Source: Aedes albopictus
Lineage: Eukaryota > Arthropoda > Insecta > Diptera > Culicidae
Direction of reading: 5' to 3'
Length of the DNA: 64,000 bases
NCBI RefSeq assembly: GCF_035046485.1
Contig: NC_085137.1
Span: 481,300,252 to 481,364,251 of the forward strand
The notes beneath the pieces are model-generated. The model worked only from the letters and a program-made list of their open reading frames with translations. It ran no database searches and was not told the origin of the DNA. This document shows, piece after piece, positions 12,609 to 23,439 of this stretch; the stretch's first letter is position 1, and each line of letters begins with the position of its first letter. A program made the translations under genes and the position numbers.

Positions 12609-12763
12609 GGGGCCATCCATTAAGTACGTCACGGTCCTAGGGGGGAAGGGGGTTTGTGAAAGTGTGACAAGCAATGTATTAAGTACAGGAAAAACCCGTA
12701 CGAAAGGGAGAGGGGGGGTTGAAAATTCTCAATTTTAGCGTGACGTACTTAATGGATGCTCCC
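12609..12763. mobile_element. 155-bp Harbinger-like MITE, TTA duplication
   Basis: Terminal repeats GGGGCCATCCATTAAGTACG and the complement of GGGAGCATCCATTAAGTACG are flanked by TTA at 12606-12608 and 12764-12766. A 3-bp TWA duplication points to the PIF/Harbinger group (inference). The GGCCATCCATTAAGTACGTC type of end is, as far as I recall, widespread in insect genomes. No ORF. Confidence 0.8.
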
Positions 12764-12779
12764 TTAGACGCGATCCAGT

Positions 12780-14033
12780 GTTATGATCAAAAATATTGAG
12801 AGTGTCATACTTTTTGTTGTACGTGACTGGTGAAAAAATCCCTTGATAGTGTTGAAAAGCTGTTGATCATAAGAAAAATGGAATTAAACTTATTTTTAAG
12901 ACGAAAGCTGCATAATAAAAGTTTAATATATACGCGTATACGTCTAGTTGATCTGCAAAAAAAAATTACCTCTTAGAGAACAGACTTTATGATCGGAAGA
13001 ATGCGAGTAACTTCAACAACAACAAATACATGAGAGGTACATACCACAGACAAACAGACGAAACGCCTAGAACAATTTTCGTGAAAATCCATCGCCCAGT
13101 TCACACTACCATCACCTGGTGGAAATGTTTCACGAAACACTGCGTTGTGCAATATCGTCATCAGAAGGCGCTAGTGTGAAACGTCAAACGCAAAGAAAAA
13201 CGATGGGCACTCTTCTGGTTATGGAAGCCACAACCAAGATTCAAAATGATCGTTAAAGGCGTGGTCAATGAAAATTTCGTCAGTGTTACGTTTGTTTGTG
13301 TGTATACATACCATACCAATGCTCACGAAAAAGCAAAAAAATACTACCGCTATGGATATTAAAATTTTTTCTTCAGGCAAGCAAACAACACCAAACTAGT
13401 CAGTTAAAACTAATAAGTGATTTTGTTTATTATAATCTAACGAACAACATGATCAGTCGCTTTCTCAAAGGTCTTCAACTCAACGCTCTCTTGTAGACCG
13501 TTTGATGAAAAAAAATGTTCAAAAGAGTTACGAAATCTCACCGAAAGCACCATAGATAAACTAAAAGAGACTGGTTATGCCCAAATTGAATACAAATTTA
13601 CGCATTTGCACGTCCTGCCGTCTAGACTTTGACAAACGAGCCATCTGTATATCATCGGTAAAGCAGGGCGTAGGAAGTTTGAAAATTTCGAAAACGACAA
13701 CTGAGAAATTGCCAGAAGTGCTAAGTGCAGAGAGTCATGCCACCGTACCATGAGCGACATCTATTTAAACAATTTAATCACGCCCCTTTTCAAAAATGCT
13801 TTGAAATATACTTCAACATCCATACCCATTTCAATATTTTTAACGTTGCAAAACACGCTTTCAACATTCATCTTGAAGAAGAGGGAAAACACTTGTCCTC
13901 AAATGTAACAGCAAATTAATGAATAAACGACCAATGCGCGGAGGGCGTGATAAAATCGGAACATTACTGTACATATAATATACATAATACATAATAAAAA
14001 CAGCTTGTTTTACTCACGCAATGCCATTAACAA
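12780..14033. other. No gene recognised
   Basis: A stretch near 13165-13210 (GGCGCTAGTGTGAAACGTCAA) resembles pieces at 23900-23960 and 51525-51600, so it is a scrap of a dispersed repeat. The small frames at 12973-13161, 13296-13496 and 13575-13919 are AT-rich with no splice or domain support. Confidence 0.4.
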
Positions 14034-14835
14034 TAAAATCAGCATCAAACTGCGATTTCCGGCCGAAATAATTTACACTAAAAAAAGTTATTACTAAATG
14101 TGAAAATTGTGAAATGTTTGAATTGTCATAACTTTTTTGTTTATTAGTTTATCATCACCAAATTTTTATGGTAGATTGCTAATACAATGGGCCGTTTTCC
14201 CTAAAAAATTACGTTGGTAAAAAGATAGGGTTTTGAGATATTTGAGTTTTTGTGACAAAAATGATATTTTTTAATGTTAAAAAAAGATTTTTTTTCACAG
14301 TGTATATTTTCTTAGGAATCACCATTTAGTTATCTAACTTTGCTGAACGATAAAATCAGCATCAAACTGCGATTTCGGACCGAAATAATTTACACAGAAA
14401 AAAATATTTACCAAATGTGAAAATTGTGAAATGTTTGAAATGTTATAACTTTTTTGTTTATTAGTTTATCATCACCAAATTTTTATGGTAGATTGCTAAT
14501 ACAATGGACCGTCTTCCCTAAAAAAATTACGTTGGTAAAAAGATAGGGTTTTGAGATATTTGAGTTTTTGTGACAAAAATGATATTTTTTAAAGTTAAAA
14601 AAGATGTTTTTTTACAGTGTATATTTTCTTAGGAATCACCATTTAGTTATCTAACTTTGCTGAAAAATTCATAGCAATCGAACGAACCATTTTGGTTGTG
14701 CAGATTTTTGAATATTTTTGAACCATTTTCGCATAAACCCTTTTAAAAAGTTAGTCGTGATTCAAAATAAAAATTTGATATCGAAAAATGGCGATTTAGA
14801 TGGAGTTGAAAAACTGTGCAAAGTTTCACTTCAAT
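14034..14835 (+). repeat. 317-bp tandem duplication plus tail
   Basis: Copy 1 begins at 14034 and copy 2 at 14351 with the same phrase (TAAAATCAGCATCAAACTGC), a period of 317 bp. The two copies are about 95% alike by eye. After copy 2 the similarity to the inverted partner at 10640-11160 continues to about 14835. Because the partner has one unit only, the doubling happened in this arm. Confidence 0.8.
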
Positions 14836-16012
14836 AGAAAATTATTAATTAAAAAATTTCCTTAATTTTGATGCTGTCGCTTGGAATCGCTCCTTTGTTT
14901 TATTGCAAGATAACAACCCTTATAAAAATAGCTTTCAAGAACAATTTTAAGAAATATAAACACTTAAAATTTCAAAATCATTTTTGGTTTGGCCACAAAA
15001 TTAATAGCTAAAAAGCGTTTTTTTAATAAGTTGAATATTACCACGTGGACAAGAAAATACTTTTACAGAAAAATTGTGAGTATGATTCTCAAAACTACAA
15101 AATTCGCACTCCATTATCCTGAGTTCCGTTCTGAAGCTTCACTAACATATTATCAATCCAGTTGAAACCCGGAATTTGGTGCGACACTTCGATTTTTCTC
15201 ATCGGGATCCTGATGTTCGCATCAAATTCCGATTTCGACTGGATTGGTAATTACCATATATTAATATATCTGGTGAATGGAATGCTGTATAAAGCTGTTT
15301 TTTTTTTAAATAGTATTTCATGCATTGTTTTGTTAATGTCAGCAATTCTATTGATATTTGCTTTTAAAAATTCTCCAATTATACTTCAGACAATTCCTTA
15401 GGGAATTCTTTTAGTGAAGCCATGCGACTATGCCTCTGGGAACTTCCCACATTTTTTTTGAAAAACTCCGGCAAGTCATTCCGCTTTTTTTGGATTTTCG
15501 TCCATTTTTTGGATTTTTATTATTTATGCTATTCAGTATTCCAGCGCCAATTCCTTCGAAAACTCCTTTGGAAAGTCTTTCATAAATCGGTTCTATAATT
15601 TTATTGAAAAATCTTCAGACACTTTCTTCTAGATTTCTTCAGTTTTTATGTAAGGAATTCCTGCAGCAGATGATTCCAGAATACCTTCCGATGTTACTTG
15701 CATTGAACATTTATTCGGGATTTTCATCAGCAATAACATTCGAAAATTTTGGCAACTTCGATTATTACTTTTGGAAACTTCTTTTGTAATTCCTTTGGAA
15801 ATTGATTCGGCAAATTTCTTAGTGATTTCGGGAATTTATTTGAATTTATTTGAAAAAAAAAACTTTGGCGGTTCTTTAAAAATTATGTCACGGTGATTCT
15901 ACGGAAATTACTTTTGGGGTTCTTTTTAAATTTTCTTCAGAAATTCCTTTAATGCTTTCGGGAAATTCTTTGAGAATTTCTTGGAATTAATTTCTTTGTT
16001 TTTTTTTTTATA
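14836..16012. other. AT-rich filler, degenerate satellite
   Basis: From about 15370 on, GGAATTCCTTT-like units of the dispersed satellite can be read but are badly eroded. The frames at 15162-15401 and 15604-15789 encode hydrophobic, AT-driven peptides with no family signature. No gene is supported. Confidence 0.4.
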
Positions 16013-16272
16013 TCTATATAAATAAAAAATGGAATGGTGTTTGTATGTCACGAATAGGCTCGGGAACGGGTCAACAGATCGACATGATTCTTTCTCTGTT
16101 GCATTCCGCCAGGGCTCCAACGTGTTCGTACGAAAAAATAATTAGGAAAAGTGACCGGGAAGTCAAGAAAAACGGGAAAATCAGAAATTCCATTTTGAGG
16201 GGCATTTGTTCATGGAACCGGATGTCAAAAAACAGAGTAGGCAGGCAGTACGACGTTCGCCGGGACTGCTAG
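16013..16272 (+). mobile_element. 260-bp non-autonomous Helitron
   Basis: The 5' end is TCTATATAAATAAAAAATGG, preceded by A. The 3' end is …GGGACTGCTAG followed by T. Helitrons start with TC, end with CTRR and insert between A and T, and all three hold here. A GCAGT/ACTGC pair just before the end could form the usual 3' hairpin. The opening TCTATATA…AAAATGG and the phrase GTTTGTATGTCACGAATAG resemble insect Helitron ends that I recall, but this was not searched. There is no Rep/helicase. Confidence 0.7.
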
Positions 16273-16761
16273 TAATAAATAGAATATTTCGGCAATTTAT
16301 TTTGAGATTGTATTTGGCCAATTTCCTTAAAAAGTCTTAATATTTTTTATTCAGGAATTCCTCTGGTAATTCTTATATGAATACTTTTGAAAGCTCTAAC
16401 GTAATTTTGATGGACTTTTTTTCGACAATTTCTTTGAGATTTTTTTCAGTAAGTTTTTCGTGAATTTCATGGGATTTTCTTCGACTAAGACCAGTTGAGA
16501 ATTTTAGATTTTCCAATTCTGCAACTTTCGGAAGCAATAAATATAAATACAGTTAAATCATAAAGAATTTCAAAAAAAAAATCACAATAAAATTGCCTAA
16601 TAAATTTGCAAAATAACTGAAAAAGAATTGCTGATATAATTTCAGAGGAATAGCCATTGAAATTTAGCAAAAAAATCCAAACAAATTGCTGATGAAATTC
16701 TAATGAAACTACCGCAGAAATTTTCAAAAAAAAAGAAAAATAACCATGTCGAAGGAATCCT

Positions 16762-16890
16762 CAAAGAAATGGTCATGCGACGGTATAGCGAATACGGAGT
16801 CGTAGGTTCGAATCCCACTAGAACGCGATTTTTTTTCGCAAATTCACCTCTCAATTTGTCAATTAGTAACATTCTGTGCCTTCTAATTAA
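16762..16890 (+). mobile_element. SINE-D, tRNA-like head
   Basis: A perfect RNA polymerase III B box (GGTTCGAATCC) lies at 16805-16815 in a tRNA T-arm context. The head (GCGACGGTATAGCGAATACG) and a T-rich tail (AGAACGCGATTTTTTTTC) match the copy at 27470-27600. The A-box side is eroded. A cloverleaf cannot be drawn, so it is not a working tRNA. Confidence 0.65.
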
Positions 16891-16919
16891 TTATGATAGG
16901 ATTATAATATTTCACTAGA

Positions 16920-18960
16920 GATTTCTCTAGTAATACCTTCTAGGATTTCCCTGGAAATGCCAACTATTCCCGAAATTCAATTAGGGATTCCTCTAGAGAT
17001 TTCTACTGGAATTCTTTTAAGAAGCCCAAGAGAAGTTCCATGAGTAATACAGTGATAAATTTCTACAGTAATCCACAAATAAAAACTCTAGAATAATTCC
17101 TGGATGAGTCTCTAAAAAAAATCCCTTGAAGGATCAAAGGCATTTCTGGAAGTATCCGAGGAACACTGCCTAGAAGAATCCTAGCTAGAAGGGCAGGAGA
17201 AATCCCTAGAGGGATTCCTGCAGGTATCACCGTGAGAATTTCTTGACGAGACCTACAAGAGGCATTCCTGAAACATTAGAAGCAGCAGGATTTTTTTTTT
17301 AATTTTTATTATTGTGTATTTTAACTTATGCTAATTCTACACATAAGCAGGAATCGCTTATGGAATTCTAGGAGGAGTTCCTGGATGAAAGTCAAGAGAA
17401 TTTCCTGGATTAACTCAATAAGAAATATTTGGAGAAATTCCAGGAAAACCTTTAGGATTTCCTGGAGGAAACACTGAAGGTACTTCTGCAATGCTCCTAG
17501 AAAGATTACCTTGAAGAATTCCAGCAAGTTTTGAAGGAATCCTTGGAAAAATTCTTAGAATAATTCCTAGAAAAATTACGGAAGATATTACAGTAAGAAA
17601 TTCTGGAGGAGTCCTAGGAGGAATTGCTGGAAGAACCACAGTAGGAACTGCTTGAGAAATCCAGCTGAAATTCCTGGAGACCAAGTGGAATTCCTGGAGA
17701 AATCCCATGACAAATTTATGAGAGAATCCTTGGATAAAATATCTTCCACAAAAATGCCTAGAGGATCACCGGAGAGCTTCTGAAGAAATCACAGGAAAAA
17801 TCTCAGGAGGTATTGTCAAAAGGATTCTGCGGTGTATCATTGTAGAAATCTCAGGAGAAATCCTAGGAGGTATTGCTGTAGGAAGCTATACAAGAATTTA
17901 TAGAGAAACCCAATCAGGAATGCCTGACGGAATTGAAAGAAAAAAATCCTTGAAATGCCAAGAGAAGTCCCTGCAAGAACCGGTAGAGGTATTCTGGAAG
18001 AATCTTTAGAGAAGGTCCTGAAGGAATCACGAGGAATTTCTGAAGAAATATCAGGAAGATTTCTCGGAAGAATTACAGCTATAATGCTAGGATAAATTCG
18101 TAAAGGAATCACAAGAAGAATATCTGGACGTATCATAGTAAGAATTTCTGAAGGAATTGCTGGAAGAACCTTAGGAGGAGTTGTTTGAGGTATTCTTGGA
18201 GGAAGGCCAAAGGGAGTTTCTGCAGGAATTCCGTGAGGAATTTCTATAGGAATTCCTGAATGAGCCCTTGGAGAAATCCCTGGTAGGACAACCAAAGAAA
18301 TTTCTGCAAGAATTCAAGGAAGATAACCTGGAAAGATTCCTACAAAAAAGCCAAGAGAAAGCTCTAGAAGAATCCGTAGCATTATTTCGGAACAACCATA
18401 GTTAGAATGTATTAAGGAAGAATAACTGGAAGAACCGCAGGAATTGCTAGAAGAATTCCAGCTGGAATAACTGGAGCAGCGCTTCCCAAAATTGGGAAGC
18501 GCGGATCTGGAGGAATTCCTAGAATTCAGGGAGGTATCATAGAAGTAATTTCTAGAGAAATCCTTGAATCAGGAATACCGGGGTTATCCTAAACGAAGTT
18601 CCTCTACCAAGTGCCCGGAGGAATACCTACAGTTCTCCTTGAAAGAATCGGTAGAAATATACTGGAGGAATCCCTGATAGAATCGCAGGAGGATTTTTTT
18701 TGAGGAATCTCAAGAAGATTTCCCGAAAGTATTGCAGCATGTAAATATGCCAGGTGAAATCACTAGAAGTATTTCTGAAGGAGTTATAATGGGAATTGTT
18801 TGAAGAATTCCAGCCGGAATTCATGAAGGAAGGCCAATAGAAGTTCTTGGAGAAATCCCCTGCGGAATTTCTGGAATAAACTCTGAAGGAAGTCCTGGTT
18901 AAATCCTTGAAGAAAGCTCTGGAAGAATCACCGAAGGAATTTTCAGAAAAATCCCAGTTT
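16920..18960 (+). repeat. GGAATTCCTGGAGGAATC satellite block
   Basis: About 2 kb of degenerate short units (consensus close to GGAATTCCTGGAAGAATC, with spacing near 12-15 bp) all read in the same polarity. The open frames in this block are by-products of a period that is a multiple of three and are rich in Ser/Ile/Pro/Phe. A T-run at 17291-17300 marks a small interruption. Confidence 0.85.
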
Positions 18961-19055
18961 TATTGACAAATTTTAAATAACACAGATTGATCTACATGAG
19001 ATACAAGGACATTGCATACTTTTAGGCGTTTATCGATGTATGGAGATTTATGTCC

Positions 19056-19620
19056 TAATTTAAAAAAAAAAAACGAAGTCGTATGACAGATTGTTTGAAG
19101 GGGTTGACAAATGACAAAAATATAAACAATTTTAAATTTTTGTCAAAAATGTTAAATATAAACTCCGTTTTGAAGAAAATACGTTTAGGATGGACTTTCA
19201 TATGTATAGGATTGATATGCGTTTGCCTTTTCCTTAACTGGTTGAAGGAATCATAGTTATAAGATAAACTATACAATGCCTGTCGCGCTATCAAAGTTAT
19301 CCGCATTATCAAAGATACCCCGTTTTACGGTATGTACAACCCCATCTGAACTGCCTGGAGAATCCTGAGAAAGAAATATGTGGAGGAATCCATAAATGAA
19401 GCCTAGAAAAATCACTGTTTGAATAGATAACGGTATTACTGGAGGAATCCATGGAGAAGTCTGTTGATTGTTCTTACCAATATCCAAAACGCCAAAACGT
19501 GCAACAGGTGTATAAGTAATTCCGGGTGTGCTTAAGTTTTATTCAAATGTGCCTTCAATAAATATTGAAATTTATTGTGTGAAACTCTAAATTTTAGGTG
19601 ACTAAAGGAAAAAATTCTAA
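19056..19620. other. Eroded sequence before hAT-like right end
   Basis: There is a short AT-rich part, then a few satellite units at about 19350-19470, then the subterminal GGGGTGCC motifs. No gene. The minus-strand frame at 19055-19312 has no support. Confidence 0.4.
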
Positions 19621-19719
19621 GGGGTGCCAAATTTGTTCTAGGGGGTGCCAGGCACCCCTGGAACCCCTCCTAGCTACGCCAATGATTATCATCCTTTAGA
19701 AAAACATAAAAAATGATGT

Positions 19720-19890
19720 TAGTTTGAACAGAAGTGAAACAGAATAACACGAACAACAAAAATAACACGAACAACAAGAATAACGATAATAAACAATAAA
19801 AACAATAACAAGAATAACGAGCATAACAAGAATAACAAGATAAGAATAGCAAAAGTAACAAAAAAACAAGAATTACAAGAATAATATAAA
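19720..19890 (+). repeat. AAC/AAGAATAAC simple repeat
   Basis: A+C-rich tandem of AACAAGAATAAC-type units just outside the right end of the hAT-like unit. The opposite-strand frame (19670-20005) reads as a Leu/Tyr/Ser homopolymer-like peptide and is an artefact of this repeat. Confidence 0.8.
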
Positions 19891-20229
19891 TGAAAAGGAT
19901 ACGAAATATTGCTGAAAGAACATTCCTGGCGAATCTTAATGGATTGTTCGGTACATTTCTAGAAATTAATATAATGATTGTCAAATTGTAATGTATAGGA
20001 ACCAATCATAGGTTACTTTTTTAAAGAATCAGGAGCAGGACTTCATCGGAATTGCACATTAACTTTTGAATGGATTTTGGACCGGCGTGAAGTAGAATTT
20101 TAAAGGGTAATATGCAGGAATTTCTGAAAAACTTTGCGAAAATATTTCAGACAAAGCTTCTGACCATAAAACTATTGATACTTTGACATGATCCCTGCTA
20201 CAATTTTGAAGGAGCACCGTGGGAAACCT

Positions 20230-21080
20230 CGGGATGATTACTGATGAATCCAGTAATCACTTGAAGGGCTTCAATTTAACTTCAATTAAAGCACCATTCT
20301 ATCACGGCACTACCAATTCAGTGGCAACAATGCCCCCAAGGTAATCTTCCACTCAAATCAAAGCAAAACACCACTGGACCAATTAGTGCCTTCCACCTAT
20401 CAGTTACGCACCTTTGGTCTCTGGCCAATCCCTCCTTGTCTTCCAAACATTAGAGAAACTTTCATCTTCCCTCCAAATCAGAAGCACTCGCTTCTAGCGA
20501 CGAAATATCAACTCGAATGCGAAAATTGTTTTCCTTTCCTCGGAAATGGAGGCACATGCCCTGCAGCTCTGAAGCAGTCAGACACATCAGCTGTAGCCGC
20601 CGAACATCATCCGCCATCGCCATCGACGACGACTTTGCTGCTGGATGGTTCAATTTCCTGAGTGCCATTTTGGTGCGTTTTATTCTGGAAAGCGAGGAAA
20701 GCAAAACACGTGTTACAGTTGATTGCCATTCGGAGGACTGCAAAATAAATAGTAAATATTGCGCTACTATTCGCCGGCTGCCGGGCGCACGTCTCTCTCT
20801 GATCGTCATGGTATTCCCGCTTCGAATGGAGCAAGCAGACGGATATCGAAGAATTTTTGTACGATGATAGGAGTTTATCTCGATGAGGACGGAAAAAGAC
20901 GGAACCTCAGAGACCGATAAGCAATGAAACAAAAGCGCTTCAGGATGGATGCAATCGTATAATGCAATGATGGGGGAATTACGGACAAATAGAACGAACA
21001 CTGAGATCGCTAATAGAAAAAAAGAGATGTTTGTTCTGTTGTTGAACTAGGATAATAAATAAAAAGCTATCAGAAGTTGT
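20230..21080. other. Less AT-rich, apparently unique; no gene called
   Basis: The base composition is more balanced than in the surroundings and no repeat was recognised. Several frames overlap on both strands; the longest is 179 codons on the minus strand at 20462-21001. It has no domain signature, no clear codon bias and overlaps a plus frame of 116 codons. I could not support it as a gene. It might be a regulatory or small exon-bearing stretch. Confidence 0.35.
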
Positions 21081-21102
21081 TGCGGTATTTCTGTGTTAAA
21101 TA

Positions 21103-22018
21103 ACACTAGTTTACAAAATAAAACGAAAGTCGTGAACTTCTGTCAACGATTAAATTTTTTGAAGCACAATTTAGCGCTGATTTCGAAACCGACCTTCAAA
21201 AAATTTAAAGTAGAACAGTTTTTGAGTTTTAGCTCAATCTCTGTCTCTCTCTCTTCTTGGCGTAACGTCCTCATTGGGACAAAGCCTGCTTCTCAGCTTA
21301 GTGTTCTATGAGCACTTCCACAGTTATTAACTGAGAGCTTCCTCTGCCAATGACCATTTTGCCTGCGTATATCGTGTGGCAGGCACGAAGATACTCTATG
21401 CCCAAGGAAGTCAAGGAAATTTCCTTTACGAAAAGATCCTGGACCGACCGGGAATCGAACCCGCCACCCTCAGCATGGTCATGCTGAATACCCGTGCGTT
21501 TACCGCCTCGGCTATATGGGCCCTATATTTTAGCTCAATATCGAGTTTTATAACTTTCCAAAATATGTAATTTATTAAAATTCAAATAAAAGCTGAATAC
21601 AATACCATTCGATCATCTGAATACGCAAAACCTGTCAGATTGATGAAATTCAAGATATAAGCAAGCGAGTTTTTGGGCAAAATTCTTAAAATCTTTTGAA
21701 GAAATGTATTTTTATCAATAGGAAAAAAACAATTTAAAAATTCTTTCTCGACGTTTATTTAACATATCATGTAGGCGAGTTACAGTAAAAATTTCAGCTC
21801 AATCGGAGCATTGATTACGGAGAATGAGATGTTTGAAGTGAGCGACTTTGCTTAAAAATAGAACAAAAATCGATTTCAAATCATCAACCTTGTATGGAAA
21901 GTCGAAAAAAATTCCGCTCTACTGTAATATTTTTCTTTCGCGTTTTTGAACTTAGGGCATGATTTTACACCAAAAATGATCATCAACTTACCGAGTTCAA
22001 AAATGCTGTAAACTAGTG
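21103..22018 (+). mobile_element. Y-family TIR element, copy 1 (split by SINE)
   Basis: Ends read (A)CACTAGTTTACA inward from both sides and are flanked by TA (21101-21102, 22019-22020). The interior matches the reverse complement of 32844-33526. A SINE with a 12-bp duplication splits it. Without the SINE the copy is about 615 bp. No transposase. TA duplications suggest a mariner-type MITE. Confidence 0.8.
21239..21527 (-). mobile_element. SINE-A, tRNA-derived, with 12-bp duplication
   Basis: The element is oriented from 21527 (tRNA-like head: GGCCCATATAGCCGAGGCGG, then B box GGTTCGATTCCC) to 21239 (tail with a (TC)n run, CTTCTTGGCGTAACGTCC near the end). It is flanked by TTTTAGCTCAAT at 21227-21238 and 21528-21539. 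The paralogous element at 32844-33526 carries the same site uninterrupted, so both boundaries are confirmed by an empty site. Confidence 0.9.
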
Positions 22019-22261
22019 TAATTAATGTCTTACTTCATCATAATCTAAAATTGACTGGATATTCCAAAACAATCTATAACTTTTCTGATCGTTATAAATA
22101 ATTTTAGTTTTTATGCATTTAAAAATATTCAGAATGTTGCTCAATCTATACATTCTTGAATTTGCTCTAATTTCAGAGCATTTCCAGCCCAAAACACGAA
22201 AAAAAAAATCCGAATGAGATTTTGTTCATCCATTGACATTTTGCGAATCATTTGAATTTGC

Positions 22262-22570
22262 ATCGACAAATAATCTTTTTTCCTCACCTAACTCTTGAAA
22301 AGGGCGTATAAAAATACCAGATTTTTTTTTCTTCAAAGCATTATAACTCGAAATCGGTTTGTTGTATTGAAATGATATCTTCGAAGATGTTTGAGGATAT
22401 TTGAAGGACTTTTATAAAAAAATACACTGAAAGTAATGTTCATCGCTGATCTGTGTTAAATGTCATTAATTGTACTAAAACCTCACCCTTTTATTTTATT
22501 TAAAATTTTTTGTACAAAGCTGTCTTCTAGCCTCAAAATTTGTCAAGTAGCCCAGGATGTTCAGATGGTT
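22262..22570. repeat. Dispersed repeat, inverted mate at 6196-6480
   Basis: It is the reverse-complement partner of 6196-6480, with shared phrases such as CTTGAAAAGGGCGTATAAAA and GATATCTTCGAAGATG. It is more complete on the side beyond 22500 (AAGCTGTCTTCTAGC). No ORF. Confidence 0.6.
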
Positions 22571-22739
22571 CTAACTATTTTTGAAGTTATAGCCTATCAC
22601 ACGGTGTGTATGATGATTATTTTTTCCTATTAGTGCATCCAAGCTCTTGAGAGCAATTGTTACATTTCATATATGCATAATATAATGAAAAGTATTTCAG
22701 AACTCCATTAACTTCGCTTAAAGTGGGAGTAGAGAAAAA

Positions 22740-23420
22740 GTTTATCTCCTGAGAGTTTGAGAGGACGTCCGGGGGTTGCAGGGGAGCCTAAATGGAGGAG
22801 GTTTCAGCGAGTTTCAAAGGTGTTTTGTAAGACTCGAGGGGAAATTAAGAGTGCTTTAGATGGTTTCAAGGAGTTTTAGATGCGCACCTAAGCGCACCCA
22901 GAAGGGCTTTCAGGGGGTTCAAGGGGAAGAGATCGTGGCTTACCAGTTCTAGAAGAATAAAAGCCATTTCAGAGGAGTTTCAGGGACACTTTTTAGGCGT
23001 ATCATAACCCCCTGAAAACCCATGCAGCGACCCGGAAACCCCCTGTAACCCCTCTTAGACCCCCAGAAACGCCCTTGAGTCCGCCTGAAATCTTTCAAAT
23101 CCCCCTGGCATCTCCTGAAGCACACCTAAAATCCCTAAAACTCCCTGAAACCCCTTGAATCTTATTAAAACCAAATTAAACATCCCTGAGACAACATGGT
23201 ACACTCTGAGATCCCATGAAACACATAAAAACTTCCCCCCTAAAAAACCCTTGCGACTCCTGAACGTCCCTGAGACTCCCTAAACTACCCTGAGGATTCC
23301 TCGAACCATCTGGGACCACCTAAAACGCTGAATAGCCCCTGAGACCTCATTGGTACCCCCCCCCCTCTAAAGTTCCCTGAAACTCCCCTGAGAAGCCCTG
23401 ATGCACTCCTGAGCCTCTCT
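22740..23420. repeat. CCCCTGAAACTCC minisatellite with polarity flip
   Basis: From 22740 to about 22990 the units read in the GGGGTTTCAGGG sense (GGAGTTTCAGGGACAC). From about 23005 to 23420 they read in the complementary sense (CCCTGAAACCCC, CCTGAGACTCCC). The unit is about 13 bp and degenerate. The flip makes the block a loose large inverted repeat. Confidence 0.8.
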
Positions 23421-23439
23421 GGACACAAGTGCAATGTAC

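Larger units (their letters stand above)
10301..19684. mobile_element. Candidate 9.4-kb hAT-like unit, no transposase
   Basis: The outer ends are inverted repeats: CATTGGCGTATCTAGGA at 10301-10317 and its complement with one change at 19668-19684. Both are flanked by the same 8-bp sequence ATTATCAT (10293-10300 and 19685-19692), as expected for hAT transposition. Subterminal GGGGGTGCC motifs occur inside both ends (two at about 10328-10347, several at 19620-19660). hAT elements are known for 8-bp duplications and subterminal repeats; the assignment is inference. No transposase frame is visible. The interior is filled by later arrivals: inverted and tandem repeats, a Harbinger-like MITE, a Helitron, a SINE head and satellite. 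It may be a non-autonomous element that was shorter when it moved. Confidence 0.6.

Noticed and set aside
17837..18295. 152-codon minus-strand frame
   Set aside because: Pure satellite translation with no start context, domain or codon signature.
20462..21001. 179-codon minus-strand frame
   Set aside because: No recognisable domain, and it overlaps plus-strand frames; kept only as an unassigned region.
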